64,000 nucleotides of DNA from Nothophaeocryptopus gaeumannii. Lineage: Eukaryota; Ascomycota; Dothideomycetes; Mycosphaerellales; Mycosphaerellaceae. A program made the position numbers and the translations under genes. Of the stretch, positions 53,701 to 64,000 are shown piece by piece (the first letter of the stretch is position 1; every line of letters starts with the position of its first letter). The notes under the pieces are model-generated. The model worked only from the letters and a program-made list of their open reading frames with translations, made no database searches and was not told the DNA's origin. The stretch is taken from NCBI GenBank assembly GCA_031771865.1, contig JASISA010000007.1, positions 186,001 to 250,000 on the forward strand, in the 5' to 3' direction.

Positions 53701-54468
53701 CTACGAGACTATGGCCTTGAAGCCGACAAAATGACCAACAAGCTCAGAATCCGGCCTCGCCAGATCGTCAGCGATCAGGTTCGCGACATCTTCATAATCA
53801 GTCGTGTACTCAGAGATGACCGGCATGAGGTTTGAGTATGGTCCAAGAACTGGCGCATAGCTGATCCAATGATCCTTCCAGCCCGGTGGTGACTCCTTGC
53901 CCACCAACAATCGTTGCTCTCGTGGTCTCGACCATGGCTTTATCTCCTTCTCGACTTCCTTCATCATCGCTACACACAGCAGTGACCATTTCAGATCATT
54001 GGTAGAGATAGACCTCATAATCGCCTCGGTCGCTTGATGATGCTCGGTCATATGCGCAGGCATGTAGTCTTGAATCTTGTAGCCAGTGCCAGGATATGCA
54101 AGAGAGCCCATTCCACCTATAATCCATGCTCTCAGAGGCTTACCTCTCTCTTGACGAACATTGATAGCCGCAGCTGTGACTGATTTGACTACCTTCCCAA
54201 GGGTCTGTCGTCCATATATGCCAGTGGATGTGCCAGCTGTATTGACAATGGCGTTGCAATTGTGATTCCTGAGGACATCCGCTACGGCATCGGTATCGAA
54301 TGCATCGCCTTCGACAATCGTAATCTGTTCGACAAGGTCTGGAGATATCAGGCTCCGTAGCTTGTCCGCGGATCGGACATAGGCGATGACCACATGGCCA
54401 TGGGCAAGCAGAGCAGGTATAACTCTCTTTCCCAGGTTACCAGTGCCACCCAGATGAAGCACTCGCAT
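53701..54468 (-). CDS. NAD(P)-binding atypical SDR (NmrA-like)
   Basis: A single exon of 255 residues. The frame opens at TTG 54504; ATG 54468 (MRVLHLGGTGNLGKRVIPAL) is the natural start. The Rossmann motif GGTGNLG at residues 7-13 is the GxxGxxG of atypical/NmrA-type SDRs. VVIAYVRSADKLRSL and a second strand ITIVEGDAFDTDAV follow, then VNTAGTSTG. No YxxxK pair is obvious at the canonical position. It is probably a cytosolic oxidoreductase or redox sensor; the substrate is unknown. Confidence 0.78.
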   Translation of the reverse strand: MRVLHLGGTGNLGKRVIPALLAHGHVVIAYVRSADKLRSLISPDLVEQITIVEGDAFDTDAVADVLRNHNCNAIVNTAGTSTGIYGRQTLGKVVKSVTAAAINVRQERGKPLRAWIIGGMGSLAYPGTGYKIQDYMPAHMTEHHQATEAIMRSISTNDLKWSLLCVAMMKEVEKEIKPWSRPREQRLLVGKESPPGWKDHWISYAPVLGPYSNLMPVISEYTTDYEDVANLIADDLARPDSELVGHFVGFKAIVS

Positions 54469-54684
54469 GTTTACGGCGCAGTTGGCTGAGAAGTAGCAAT
54501 TCAAGAGACTCAGTTGTTGTTGTATGTATACCCTTCAGCTGGAATGGAAGCGGCGAAGCCGAATTCCCCGTGTCCGGTGGAAGCGACGAAGACAAGCTGG
54601 ACGACAACCCTCACATAGTCCAATGCAGCATGTCAGAAGGACCGTTGTCACACTGCGAATCAGATTGCTAGTGTGAGATTCAGA

Positions 54685-54942
54685 TCATAGTATCCTGAGT
54701 ACTTTGGCAAAATCCTCGCGAGCCCTGTTGAGTTCCTTATCCGTCCCGTCCTGGTGGGCAAGTTTGACTGTAGCGTGAAGCTCCAAGAGATCCTTCGCAC
54801 GCTTCAAGTCCGGGTCATTGTCGCCTTTCTCCTCAGTCCCATTCGTTCCTGTGGCATCTGCTGTTTTGTCGGGCCTTGCAGAGACCAAGGCAAGAGCTGC
54901 TTTTGGGTCCTGGTAGAAGGTCAGTCCAGAGCTCATGCCCAT
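54685..54942 (-). CDS. Small hypothetical protein
   Basis: 85 codons from ATG 54942 (MGMSSGLTFYQDPKAALALV), ending in KELNRAREDFAKVLRIL and a stop. In-frame coding-like residues precede the ATG (DFAASLRETTIPI) but are cut off by a stop further up, so an upstream exon is possible. The product is hydrophilic and helical, with no domain recognised. It is divergent from the PWI gene with about 360 bp between starts. Confidence 0.5.
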   Translation of the reverse strand: MGMSSGLTFYQDPKAALALVSARPDKTADATGTNGTEEKGDNDPDLKRAKDLLELHATVKLAHQDGTDKELNRAREDFAKVLRIL

Positions 54943-55304
54943 GATCGGAATGGTAGTCTCACGCAGACTTGCAGCGAAGTCAAGTCGGACAGATATTCAG
55001 CAACTTGCATGGTCACGGGCTATTAGGTGTTAATGACGAGGTATTGGTCTTCGTGAGATCTGTCCCGGATGATGGAGAGCAGGGGAGGGATGGATGGTGG
55101 GGCAAGATTGACTTCCCGGCTGGGCCGCGACTTCCCGCGATCTTCGCGCGATTGACAAGTGAAGTTCGAACAGCCGCTCTGAAGTTCAAGAGCACACGAC
55201 ACAACAATACTTCACCTCGACTGCTCCGGCAGCACCATCCGCCCACCCTCCATTACCTTCTTTCGCAAATCTCTTCCTCACCACACTCATATCAGGCCGC
55301 CATC
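54943..55304. other. Divergent promoter, no gene seen
   Basis: Separates the small hypothetical gene from the PWI/SR gene. An open plus-strand frame runs through it into the PWI exon but lacks a plausible ATG above 55305. Confidence 0.5.
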
Positions 55305-56554
55305 ATGTCCGCCGCACTCAAGACCGGCGCCGATGCGCGGGCAATGCGTAACACTCGCTTTCCAGAAGAATTCAGCAAGAAGGTTGACATGAGCAAGGTC
55401 AACCTGCCTGTGATCAAGAAATGGGTGTCAGATGAGATTACCAAAATCCTCCAGAGCGACGACGATGTAGTCACTGAGATGATCTTCACCATTCTCGAGG
55501 GTTCCAAATTTGTGAGTACTGGCAAAGCTCTGAGATGATCCGCTCACTAACAGTGACTTGCAGCCAAACATCAAACAGTTGCAGACCGATGTTGCCGGCT
55601 TCCTCGATAAAGACGCGCCTGCCTTCTGTCTCGAGCTGTGGAAACTCTGCCTCAGCGCACAATCTAGCCCGAACGGCATTCCGAAAGAGTTGCTTGAGGC
55701 CAAGAAGCTAGAGCTCCTACAAGAGAGGGTAAGCAGGGTCAAATACGGTCACATGAAGGAAACACATGCTAATTGCTGGGCAGATCGCAGAGGAGAAGGC
55801 ACAGGAAGAGGCCCGAAAGCGAGAAGCTGAGGAGCGTGAGCGTGAGCGAGATCTAGCACGCATTCGAGATCGCGAGCGCAACCAGCGAGGTCGAGGCAGC
55901 AGAGGAGGCCGTGGACGTGGCAGAGACCGCTCTTTCGATCGCCGACCCGCACGCGACTCGAGGTCACCACCACGCAGACGAGACCGCGGCTCAGGACGCG
56001 GAGCAGACAGCTACATTCCCGGAGGTCGAGGTGGCAGAGATGGGGAAGATGACAACCGTCGCCGTCGTCGCTCACCTTCGTACGGACGCTCACCATCTAG
56101 ATCGAGGTCTCCACCAAGACGTCGCAGACGCCGGGACTCATCCTCCGAAATATCTCGCTCGCCTGCTCCACGACGTCGGAGGAACACTAGCAGCGAGGTC
56201 GAAGAAGACCGTTTCAGACGTCGCTCTCCACCACGCAGACGGCGTCGATCACCTTCCCGTTCAGATGACTCTCGCTCACCTCCAAGCAGGCGCCGCCGAC
56301 CATCTCCCTCCCGTTCCAGATCACCACCGCGCCGTAGCACACGCGACCGATCGCGCTCCCGCACACCACCATTGAGAGGCAGCCGACGCCTATCACGAGA
56401 CGACTTGATGTCCAAGAGCGACAGGAAGAATAACTACCGACTCAGCCGAGAAAATTCCTCGTACAGCGACACGCCAGACGGAGACAGACGTGGATCTCAG
56501 TCCGAGAAGTCGACGAATGGCGGTGCTAAAGACGAGGTGGGTAATGACGAGTGA
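55305..56554 (+). CDS. PWI-domain SR-type splicing factor (SRRM1-like)
   Basis: Three exons, 55305-55511, 55564-55728 and 55784-56554, with introns of 52 nt (GTGAGT...TTGCAG) and 55 nt (GTAAGC...GGGCAG), give 380 residues. The N-terminal PWI domain spans about residues 20-115: RFPEEFSKKVDMSKVNLPVI, KKWVSDEITKILQSDDDVV and PNIKQLQTDVAGFLDK. A charged Glu/Arg coiled stretch (EEKAQEEARKREAEERERER) and a long RS/RR-rich tail (SPSYGRSPSRSRSPPRRRRR) follow. This is the layout of SRRM1/SRm160-type nuclear matrix splicing cofactors, which bridge SR proteins and spliceosomal factors. It ends in TGA at 56552-56554. Confidence 0.9.
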
Positions 56555-57393
56555 AATGATCCTTTCCCTACATTATGACCAGCATAGACGTACAGCATGC
56601 AGCATGAAGAAATACGACACCTGCTACGCCGCATCCGCTTTCACTCTACTTTGCTAATAGGTGAGCTCTCCTAGCGTGCGACAAGAAACCCTCTTCGCAT
56701 CTCGAAGGAAGAGCTCCAAGCACGGCTATTCAATGCGCGACTCGAAGCTCAGAGAAGAGCAACGCTGCAACGCAGAGACAGCGGCACCATGATGCCGCCT
56801 GTTCCTCCATTTCCAGGTAAGCAATAGTATCTTTACGTTTTTGCGGCGAGCAGCGGCAACCGTTGCGGAGCGGTCAGTACGAGCGGGTTTGGGCAAAAAC
56901 GAAAAAGTCAGCATGCTTGAAGTTGGATCCTGGCCCAGCAGCGGCGATCTTTGCAAAGCATATGATCACGCACAGACTTGGAGATGACAGAGGGACACTG
57001 GATTCGAAAGGTTGGATTGGATTGGGGAAGAGACGGACTGGAGCAATGACGGCTGGATGGACTGGGCGCAGGAGGCACGCATGTACTACAAGCCGGCTTC
57101 ATTCGCATCAACTGCATCGGAGCATTGGAATACAGAACATGCTGCCACACAGCATATTCAGAATGACTGAGGTGCATTCTGGATCTCACGGGTGACTACG
57201 AAACTCATGCTGCGGCAGCACCATCAGGGCGTGCTGAACGTGTACTTGGTAGTTCACGGAAATATAGACCGCTTGGAGAAAATGGTCATGAACTCCAGAT
57301 CAACATAAACGACTTAGAGAGGTTGGAATCCTTCAGGTAAGTGCGATCTTTCTTATTTCTGTTGATGTCTATTCACGCTCTCGTCTTTCTCAT
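56555..57393. other. Convergent intergenic region, no gene seen
   Basis: 0.8 kb between the PWI and GMC stop codons. Only chance frames. Confidence 0.5.
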
Positions 57394-59301
57394 CTATCCA
57401 TTCAAGATGACATCAGCTGCTTTCTCTGAGATGATGAAGATAGGAGCCTGTATGAAAATGCCCGGAATCCTCGGGAAGACCGACGCATCCACCACACGCA
57501 GACCATCAATGCCCTTGACGCGGAACTTCGAGTCCAGCACTGCGTGATTATCGCTCTGTGCTCCAATCGGCGCTGTACAGCACGCATGATGTCCCCAAGC
57601 TTCGTCTTTGATATATTGTTCCAGTTGTTCGTCGGAGGTTTTGTCCGCGCCGGGTCTTTGTTCTGTCCATTTCGTGCCGTGGAGACTAGGATATTTATAA
57701 TATCTTTGATGTGCCTCTCTTGCTGTCCTGATCGCTTGAACGAGCGCTTTGACATCCTTAACATCGGCCCCGTTCTCCGTCGTTCCGGTATCGAAGTAAT
57801 TGAAATTAATCACCGGCGGATCCAAAGGATCGTTTGAACGGAGTTCAACTGTGCCTGCTCTATTCCTCGTGTGCGCTTTCAGGGTTATCCAACTAAACAC
57901 AGCATGAGTCGTGGCCGCAGCATCTGCCCAATTCGGATAGTATCCAGTGAAATTGAAGTTTCCGCCCAAAATGAACAGATCGATATCGCTGTTATCCGCA
58001 TATTTCGACTTGACCGCCATCGTTGCCGCGAGTCCGTCGGAAGCGTTAGGTCCTTTCTGAGCGAGGATGTTGGGATTATTCTTCCGCTGCGTATGACTCG
58101 TAGCATGCGGTTCCGCGTCAGACGAACACTGAATCTCGAAAGAGAAATCGTTGGGGTGGAGGACGTTTACGGGGATTTCGTATCGGTCTTGCATGTTCTT
58201 CCCAAGACCAGGAACGTCTTTGATAACTTCGATTCCGTGTTTGGAGAGTTCGGAGGATGGGCCTACGCCGGAGAGTTTGAGGGTTTGGATACTATTGTAG
58301 GAGCCTCCGGCCATTATGACTTCTTTGCGGGCGTGGGCGGTGCCTCTGATTCCTGTGCCGCCGGAGAGGGGGCTAGCGCGGTAAAGGTGTTTGCCGTCGA
58401 GGAATTCGACGCCGATGGCTCTTGGGTTGGTTCCCTTGGTATCGAAGGTGATCTTTGTAACATGGCAGTTTGTGCGCACGGTCAGGGGATGGCCTTGGTT
58501 GACTGTGTCAAGGATGAAGTCTCGGACGCTGACGCGCACGCCGCCTCGTTGGATGAGCGGGATTGGGTAGAAGCCTTCGTGGGAGTCGCGGCCGGGGGTG
58601 TTGTTGGGGTCGACGAGGAGTGATTTTTCAAGGCCAGTATCGACTGCCAGCGGATCTGGTCCAAGGCCCATGACGGCAGCGCCTCCAGCAAGATGTTGCG
58701 CGAGCATCGAGTCCTTCAAAAAAAGGTCAGGGTCTGCGGGTGCGGTAGGTTGCCATTCGTAGACCTTGTTCAAGTACTTTTGCATGTTGGTAGATGCCCA
58801 AGAAGAGTCGCCTGTAATGGATGCAATGTTGTCCCAGTCTGAAGCGTGGGGTGTGATCCAGATGAGAGCATTGTGAGAGACACAGCCTCCGAGAGTACCT
58901 GCCCTGGGATACAGAATACCCTTGCCCTCGACATATTTCGGGTCTCGACGAGCTCGTGTCTGATCTTGATAGTGGTTGACATAGATCTAGCTACTCATTA
59001 GATATAGCTTTACAGGCTTCCAGATTGATGTTGAACTCACGTCCCAAGCAATCTGTTTGTCCTCTGTAGCTGCTGCTTGACAGCCAGGCAAAGAGGTGTT
59101 GTAATTTGATGCCTGATCATCGCCACTTTCGATGAGGAGAACAGACTGGCCCGCGCGAGCAAGTCTGCTTGCGAGAGGACCTCCACCCGCTCCAGAGCCG
59201 ACGACGATGTAGTCGTATGTTAGATGAGTCGCGTCTCGTTCTTCCACGACCGGCACAGCAGCCGCGATGACGGCAAGCGCCAACCCAAGGAATCTCTTCA
59301 T
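57394..59301 (-). CDS. Secreted GMC-family FAD oxidoreductase
   Basis: Two exons, 59301-59041 and 58986-57394, with a 54-nt intron (GTGAGT...GTAGCTAG), give 617 residues. ATG 59301 starts MKRFLGLALAVIAAAVPVVEE, a signal peptide. The FAD-binding motif TYDYIVVGSGAGGGPLASRL follows at about residues 28-47, then ESGDDQASNYNTSLPG. The second GMC signature is GILYPRAGTLGGCVSHNAL, interrupted by no intron. The C-terminal catalytic region has WGHHACCTAPIGAQSDN with the conserved His, and RVVDASVFPRIPGIFIQAP. It is an extracellular flavin oxidase/dehydrogenase of the glucose oxidase/aryl-alcohol oxidase family that would release H2O2 or reduce quinones; the substrate is not deducible. Confidence 0.9.
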
Positions 59302-59439
59302 AATGGGACCAGGGGTTCGCAAGATCGGCTGACAGTGAAAGCTTGCTTGACAGCAATGTCGACCTTCTTTAACCGGCGTTCTACCGCAATACAAACACTC
59401 TGAGGAACAGTTTATATATGCAAAGTTGCTTAGTATTGC

Positions 59440-60900
59440 ACGGGAATTCTAGTAAGGTCAGTGTCCCCGGGCGTTCTTCCAAGATATACAGTGTAACCTG
59501 GTTAAGACGATACTTCATTCTGGCCCTGATCTATAAAGCGACATCCAGTTACTGTCTTATGAAAGTATCTCGTGAAACAAGAAGTCAGTGTCGCCTGGAC
59601 GCGACGAGAGGCCTGTCTTTGCCTAATACAGGCCGCATGCCTATCAAACAAATCAACAGTCTTATGCTAACTATCCTCCTGCTGCATCTTATAAAATCTA
59701 AGTTGTTAAAGGGTTGTATTGTTAAAGGGTTGTAATGGCGTTGTTATATGAAAGTCTTAGCAATATCTCTTTGTCCTTAGACTTAGGCTCTAGAGGATCA
59801 TAATACTGTGCAATTGCCTCTGTAATCTCCTCAGGGGTATCTTAGATAGCTTCCTTAGGGGGATTCAAGAAGTTATCTACTAACATAGCCGCTGAGATCC
59901 TCTATTGTTGCTAGAGTGTTGTAATACAGGCTGTAAGTTCAGCCTAGATAGTTTCGAACTCGGCAATATAAGCCTGTATAGCCTTAGGGCGTTGGACCAA
60001 GCCTAAGTGATACTAAAAGTTCTGTAATAGTGTATAGGCTCGGATAATCTCAAGAGCCTTAGTATGAGCGCTGAAAGTATCTATAAGAAGGAGTACTCGC
60101 CTACCTTCAACTCGCTTTGCAAGCTAATATAGCTATTTGACTATAATATCACTCGTTATGCAGGCCTTGTTGTTATGCCTCCATACATACTTGAACGCCG
60201 TGAGATGGATGTTAGCTACCCTAAAGCAACGAGGCTTTGCATACTTGCTAATAAACCAGGTCAGGGACTTGTTAATACTGTTAGCGTTACAACAGAAGTG
60301 GAGGCTTAGCCGGACCTTCTCAAGCTTTTGACTAGCAACTTGCCTTGTTATGAAGCTCTCATCAGGTAGTAGCTTGTAGTTGAGACCAGTCTCGTTACAG
60401 TTGTAGCAGTCTAAAGGAGCATACTGGCTAGCAATAGCCTGCATATCGAGAGAGCCGGCCTCTCCGTACTTGCTCTAGAAGCGGATGTTATGCCTCGCGT
60501 TGAATCCTTGTAGTCATCCGGCACCTCCATTCCTTAATATAGTGCGAGCCTCTGCCAGAATTGTGTAGCCTGCCTCTTGATCAGATCCCTTGTAATAGCT
60601 GCCTTAAGCTCTGGCCATTAGGCTAAGCGATTGCGCTGTTGGTTGCTGAAAGTACTGCTATTCGGATTGTCGAGGTAAATAAACTTCGTAGATAGGCTCT
60701 ATAAGATCCTAGGCTACGTAAGCAGGAGCTGAAACTCCATCTCAAACCAGCCTTGGAGTTGTTTCTGCGTAAGCAGTGGATTAGCCCTAGAGTATTGGCG
60801 CAGCGCCCTTCGTTGTGAGACCGACATTGCTGCTGTTTTGCGCTGTGCAGGCAAGTTTGCAGGCCTGGTTGAGGCGATATTTGATCAATGGTGTAACGAT
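59440..60900 (-). mobile_element. Degenerate pogo/Tigger (Tc1-mariner superfamily) DNA transposon
   Basis: An AT-rich island whose minus strand still encodes fragments of a CENP-B-type transposase. Terminal inverted repeats were not recognised; a candidate end (ACAGTGTAACCTGGTTAAGAC) lies near 59490. Confidence 0.7.
59720..60827 (-). pseudogene. Pogo/Tigger transposase remnant
   Basis: From ATG 60827 the frame reads MSVSQRRALRQYSRANPLLT and QLQGWFEME (CENP-B-type helix-turn-helix), later QFWQRLALY and GMEVPDD, a broken RHNIRF*SKYGEAGS, then YAPLDCYNCNETGLNYKLLP, EKVRLSLHFCCN, WFISKYAKPRCF and RRVLLLIDTFSAHTKALE. Those are the DDE_1 blocks of pogo/Tigger transposases. At the first catalytic position the family has Asp in the CDETG motif, whereas Asn stands here. 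At least six stops, mostly TAG where Trp or Gln would be expected, interrupt the frame. The lesions fit C-to-T/G-to-A change as in repeat-induced point mutation, but that is inference. Confidence 0.7.
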
Positions 60901-61619
60901 ATAAGCAGGTTCAGGTTTCTCGTATGAATTCGGAAGATTTTGGTGTATGTATCCGGGATCCACGCTGTCAGCCGATCTTGCGACCACCTGTGCGTCTATA
61001 CATGAAGCAATCCTCCAGGCATTGTCCCTACTGTATGCTCTGGTTCATCCGGTTCCGAACGGTCTACCTGCTCCCAAACCACGCTAAAGCGGCGTCGGCT
61101 GAGTCTATCTGCAATAGAGTTCGAAACATGGAGTGCAGCGCTGATCATGGTTTGGTCTCTGCAGCCGGAGCAGATTCCTCGGCTGTGTCGTATGCTAGTG
61201 CCGTCCTCAGACTGAGTCAGTGATGTTTCGGCATGTGCATAGTTAAGTCTCTGCGACAGCCTCTACTCGTTGCTTGATTGTGTCGAAACCGTCCCCTAGA
61301 CGGTCTTGGATCACCTTGCGCATGCTTTGAGCTGTCGCTCTTCATGCCTTGGATGATTGCAGAGATGGTATCGGCGGCATAGTAGCACCCGCAGTCTTTG
61401 CTCAGTGTGGTACTACACTACTGCACTTGCTGTTGCGAGTAGAGCAACTCAAGCTTTCTCGAAGGTGGCAGCCTTCCACGTGTACAAAGAGGAGCCTCCC
61501 CCGCTCTGTGAAGTCCATTGACCAGTAACAGTGCGGTCGACCGGAAAGATCCTTCGGATGGCATCTGATAAGATCGTCTAGTGGATGTGCTGCTTGGTGG
61601 TATGTGGTGATAGGCTCGC
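60901..61619. other. Intergenic, no gene seen
   Basis: Flank of the transposon relic and 3' flank of VPS36. No supported frame. Confidence 0.5.
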
Positions 61620-63416
61620 TCACGTGGCCGGTATTTGCATGAAGTGGTTCTCCCAGAACCTCGTCCCATCCAAGCATTGGTCCCGGCATAGCGAGCCAGT
61701 CTCTTCGGCCATCTCCAGCTCTTCAGTTGCAACACCAACGCTCCAACCAAAGCGCTCCGCGGTCTCTAGTGCAGTCACACCCTTGCCAAAAGTCTGCGAC
61801 ACGTTGTCGTTTTCTGGAGGCGGGAAGGCGTACTGCGGTTCTCTTAGCCAGGTCAGCAAGCTGGCGATCGTCTTCTCGTCGGTCCTGCTTCGCTCTTGCA
61901 CCACAAGAAGGTCGCTCTTGAACTGGCGCAATCGGACTGGTAAATGCAGAGAGTCCCACATTGCAGCTGCCTTTTCGAAGTCTAGGGGCGATACAAGCTC
62001 AATGCCATTGCGAGTGCGGTTGAACACTTGCCAGAGGTCGACAAGCGACATGATTCCGCCCTCCTTGCGTAAGACGCCTTTTCGATCATCAGTCAGGAAC
62101 TCTGCCAAGTCTCGTGACAGCTGCGTAACATAAAGCTGTTCCGCAGCGGATCCAGAGCCAAGCATGTCTTTGGTCGTGACCAAGCCCAGGGCAGACGCCG
62201 AGTCTGAGATGATCCGTTTGGTGTCTTCACTTGTGCTTTCGTTCGCTTGCTTCGCAAATTGTTCTGCCATTTGAATCACTTCTTTTGCAGAAGTCATCAG
62301 CGCTTCCAGGTCCTCAAATGCTGTTCCGATGACTGTCTGATTGTTCCGACGCAGCTCTGCGCCGCGCTGTTCCAGACCGGCGATTCCAACAACTCGCGGT
62401 GGAGCATTAGGTGGTTGTGGACCTGACCTGGGCAGACTGAACATGCTTCCAGGCTGCGGAGGGGTCATTGGCGATTTTGGTACTGGAGGCGCACTCTGCA
62501 AAAGCCATTTGCGCTGGACGAGAGCACCTTGTAATCTCTCAAGAAAAGTGTTCACTCCACCAAGTCGGAACGAAAATTTAATTGTCTCGATCGTGTCATC
62601 TCCGACGATAGAAGGCGCAGTCAAAGTAGGTCCTGGAGATTCGGGTCGTCTCATGTCCTCGTCCATCAATTGCGAGCGGCGATCTGAGCCGGCTGTCAGG
62701 GAGGCACCGCAGGCCTCACAAGTTGTCATCAGGGGATGATTCTGAAAAGTGCATCTCGGGCACTGACCAGACTTCACATGGTCCTGGCCAGCTCCATCCA
62801 GCTCATCTCGCAGTGAGTTATTGGCGTTGGTAATCGCTCCACTTGGTCGGTTCGACAGTGCCGCAATTGCTGATTTGATAATCAGAGACAGCGGAGGTTT
62901 GACTCCACAAGCTTGGCAGGGCGGCAGCGGCGTGTACTGATTTGCTGTAGCCGCGTCGAAATTGGGAGGCACCGCATTTGACATTCCACAGATAGGACAG
63001 ATCCATGTTGTATTCAAATCTCTCGGCGGGGCAGGTGGAGGTGATGGCCTCGTAGGTGCTCCCACCAGAGCATCTGCTGGAGAAGCATAGCGAGGCACAG
63101 GACTCTTGACTCCTAGCGTTGCCTTCTTGGACGTCTTTGGGAAGAGCGTGATCTTGGGAGACGACTTCAGAAAACCAGCATAATACTCTGTTCGGTCGAT
63201 CTCCTTCAAGTCGACCGCGAGCGAGTACTTTCGAGGCTGTTCGTTATCCACGTAGCAGACTCGGTGGGATGTCAGGTAAGCATGGCCGTTTTGGTGATTG
63301 GGGATCTTGAATTTCCCCTCGTAGAGACCAACGCCGTCCTGGACGAATAGGAGAGCCTCGTCATCGTATAGAGATGGCCGGAGCGCAGTAGTCAGATCCA
63401 GGTGGCGGAGAAACAT
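61620..63416 (-). CDS. VPS36: ESCRT-II subunit VPS36
   Basis: This intronless gene encodes 598 residues from ATG 63416 (MFLRHLDLTTALRPSLYDDE); the frame upstream opens at TTG and is not used. The GLUE domain occupies about residues 1-110 (GVGLYEGKFKIPNHQNGHAY, LTSHRVCYVDN). Two NZF-like zinc fingers follow: ICPICGM...CQACG near residues 140-175, and QCPRCTFQNHPLMTTCEACG near 220-240. The winged-helix EAP45 core has GALVQRKWLL, DLWQVFNRTRNGIELVSPLD and WLREPQYAFP. It binds ubiquitinated cargo and PI3P on endosomes and, with VPS22/VPS25, forms ESCRT-II for multivesicular-body sorting. Length and zinc fingers match fungal VPS36. Confidence 0.92.
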   Translation of the reverse strand: MFLRHLDLTTALRPSLYDDEALLFVQDGVGLYEGKFKIPNHQNGHAYLTSHRVCYVDNEQPRKYSLAVDLKEIDRTEYYAGFLKSSPKITLFPKTSKKATLGVKSPVPRYASPADALVGAPTRPSPPPAPPRDLNTTWICPICGMSNAVPPNFDAATANQYTPLPPCQACGVKPPLSLIIKSAIAALSNRPSGAITNANNSLRDELDGAGQDHVKSGQCPRCTFQNHPLMTTCEACGASLTAGSDRRSQLMDEDMRRPESPGPTLTAPSIVGDDTIETIKFSFRLGGVNTFLERLQGALVQRKWLLQSAPPVPKSPMTPPQPGSMFSLPRSGPQPPNAPPRVVGIAGLEQRGAELRRNNQTVIGTAFEDLEALMTSAKEVIQMAEQFAKQANESTSEDTKRIISDSASALGLVTTKDMLGSGSAAEQLYVTQLSRDLAEFLTDDRKGVLRKEGGIMSLVDLWQVFNRTRNGIELVSPLDFEKAAAMWDSLHLPVRLRQFKSDLLVVQERSRTDEKTIASLLTWLREPQYAFPPPENDNVSQTFGKGVTALETAERFGWSVGVATEELEMAEETGSLCRDQCLDGTRFWENHFMQIPAT

Positions 63417-63904
63417 TCGCAGACATGAGAGCTTGTCGTGATGGTCATGCCAAAGGTGCCGTCCTTCCGAACGCGTGATGTTGATCAGGGTCAAGCGTTG
63501 TGTAACGTTGGAAGGGACCTGAATGTGAGGCGATCGAGGCTGACTGTGATTATGTAGTGCTCACAGTCGTGTCAGATACAGACATGCACACACACGAAGT
63601 AAGGCATTCAATTGTCGTATCAGTTCCAAGGCAGGCGGCGATGTCAGGCGTCACATGACCGTCGGACACTTCCGCCGCTCTGACGCTTCTTGGCCGCCGC
63701 GCCATTTCTTCGACTTCACACCTCCCTTTCCTCGACCCAACACCACCCACCAACCGCGCGTCATAACACAAAAGGACACTGCAACACAGCCAACGCCTCT
63801 CATCTTCCTTTTCTCATATCGACTCGGCTCGTAGCGTGCCTCCATAGACGCTGTTCGGCCACTCGACACACCCGTCGTCGCGGTCTGCTACCTTGGTGGC
63901 AGTC
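63417..63904. other. Divergent promoter region, no gene seen
   Basis: Separates VPS36 from the gene starting at 63905. Short frames only. Confidence 0.5.
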
Positions 63905-64000
63905 ATGGCCGCCGAACCTGCTTTTACGCCCGTCGCGGCGCGGCGTACGCTCATGCGAGACTCTACGCCCGCTGCGACAATCAAACCCACCCAGTTCTCG
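63905..64000 (+). CDS. Start of an unidentified gene, cut by the window edge
   Basis: ATG 63905 opens an Ala/Arg/Pro-rich frame (MAAEPAFTPVAARRTLM) that is still open at base 64000, 32 codons in. Nothing can be said about its product. Confidence 0.4.
   Translation, partial: MAAEPAFTPVAARRTLMRDSTPAATIKPTQFS

Noticed and set aside
1..64000. CRISPR array, rRNA, riboswitch or prophage
   Set aside because: No regular short direct repeats with spacers, no rRNA signature and no prokaryotic gene organisation were seen.

Overview
The window is nuclear DNA of a filamentous ascomycete, most likely a Dothideomycete (inference). Genes are monocistronic on both strands. Most introns are 44-76 nt, with GT donors, CTGAC- or CTAAT-like branch sites and AG acceptors. 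Several products are fungus-restricted families: Msb1/Mug8 (DUF1708), DUF3433, and a STAND/NACHT receptor with a fungal N-terminal domain. No operons, CRISPR arrays or bacterial signals were seen.

Layout. 1-2689 is the 3' part of an Msb1/Mug8 polarity gene. 2690-7469 is gene-poor and holds two families of degenerate direct repeats. 7470-12094 has an MFS transporter, a coiled-coil protein and a methyltransferase. 12526-17244 has a broken DUF6604-like gene beside a 1206-residue NACHT (NLR-like) receptor. 17967-21766 has an L-galactonate/L-fuconate-type dehydratase, a short hypothetical gene and a SnoaL-like protein. 22332-22491 is a tRNA-Pro(CGG) gene carrying two insertions. 23390-27345 is a decayed gene and a second diverged fragment of it. 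27705-35474 has an F-box-like protein, an SDR with a GC-AG intron, and three small hypothetical genes. 36031-50980 has a MutL homologue, TVP38, a CMLE/adenylosuccinate-lyase-superfamily gene with an internal misframed segment, a DUF3433 membrane protein, an LrgB-type membrane protein, a CoA-binding protein and a HIT hydrolase. 51427-59301 has a secreted protein, an essential myosin light chain, an NAD(P)-binding protein, a PWI/SR splicing factor and a secreted GMC oxidoreductase. 59440-60900 is an AT-rich, stop-riddled pogo/Tigger relic. 61620-64000 has VPS36 and the first codons of a further gene.

The genes do not form one pathway. Housekeeping functions (ESCRT-II, myosin light chain, splicing, mismatch repair, Golgi membrane) are interspersed with accessory ones (NLR, GMC oxidase, sugar-acid dehydratase) and decayed sequence. 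The most unusual object is the tRNA-Pro gene. Its acceptor, D, anticodon and T arms all pair once a canonical 31-nt intron and a second 57-nt insertion at the T-stem/T-loop junction are removed, and the second insertion has GT...AG ends.

Start codons: several long open frames open with TTG or CTG, so I placed starts at the first plausible ATG. Exon joins were chosen by hand from splice signals and frame continuity, and were not checked against transcripts.
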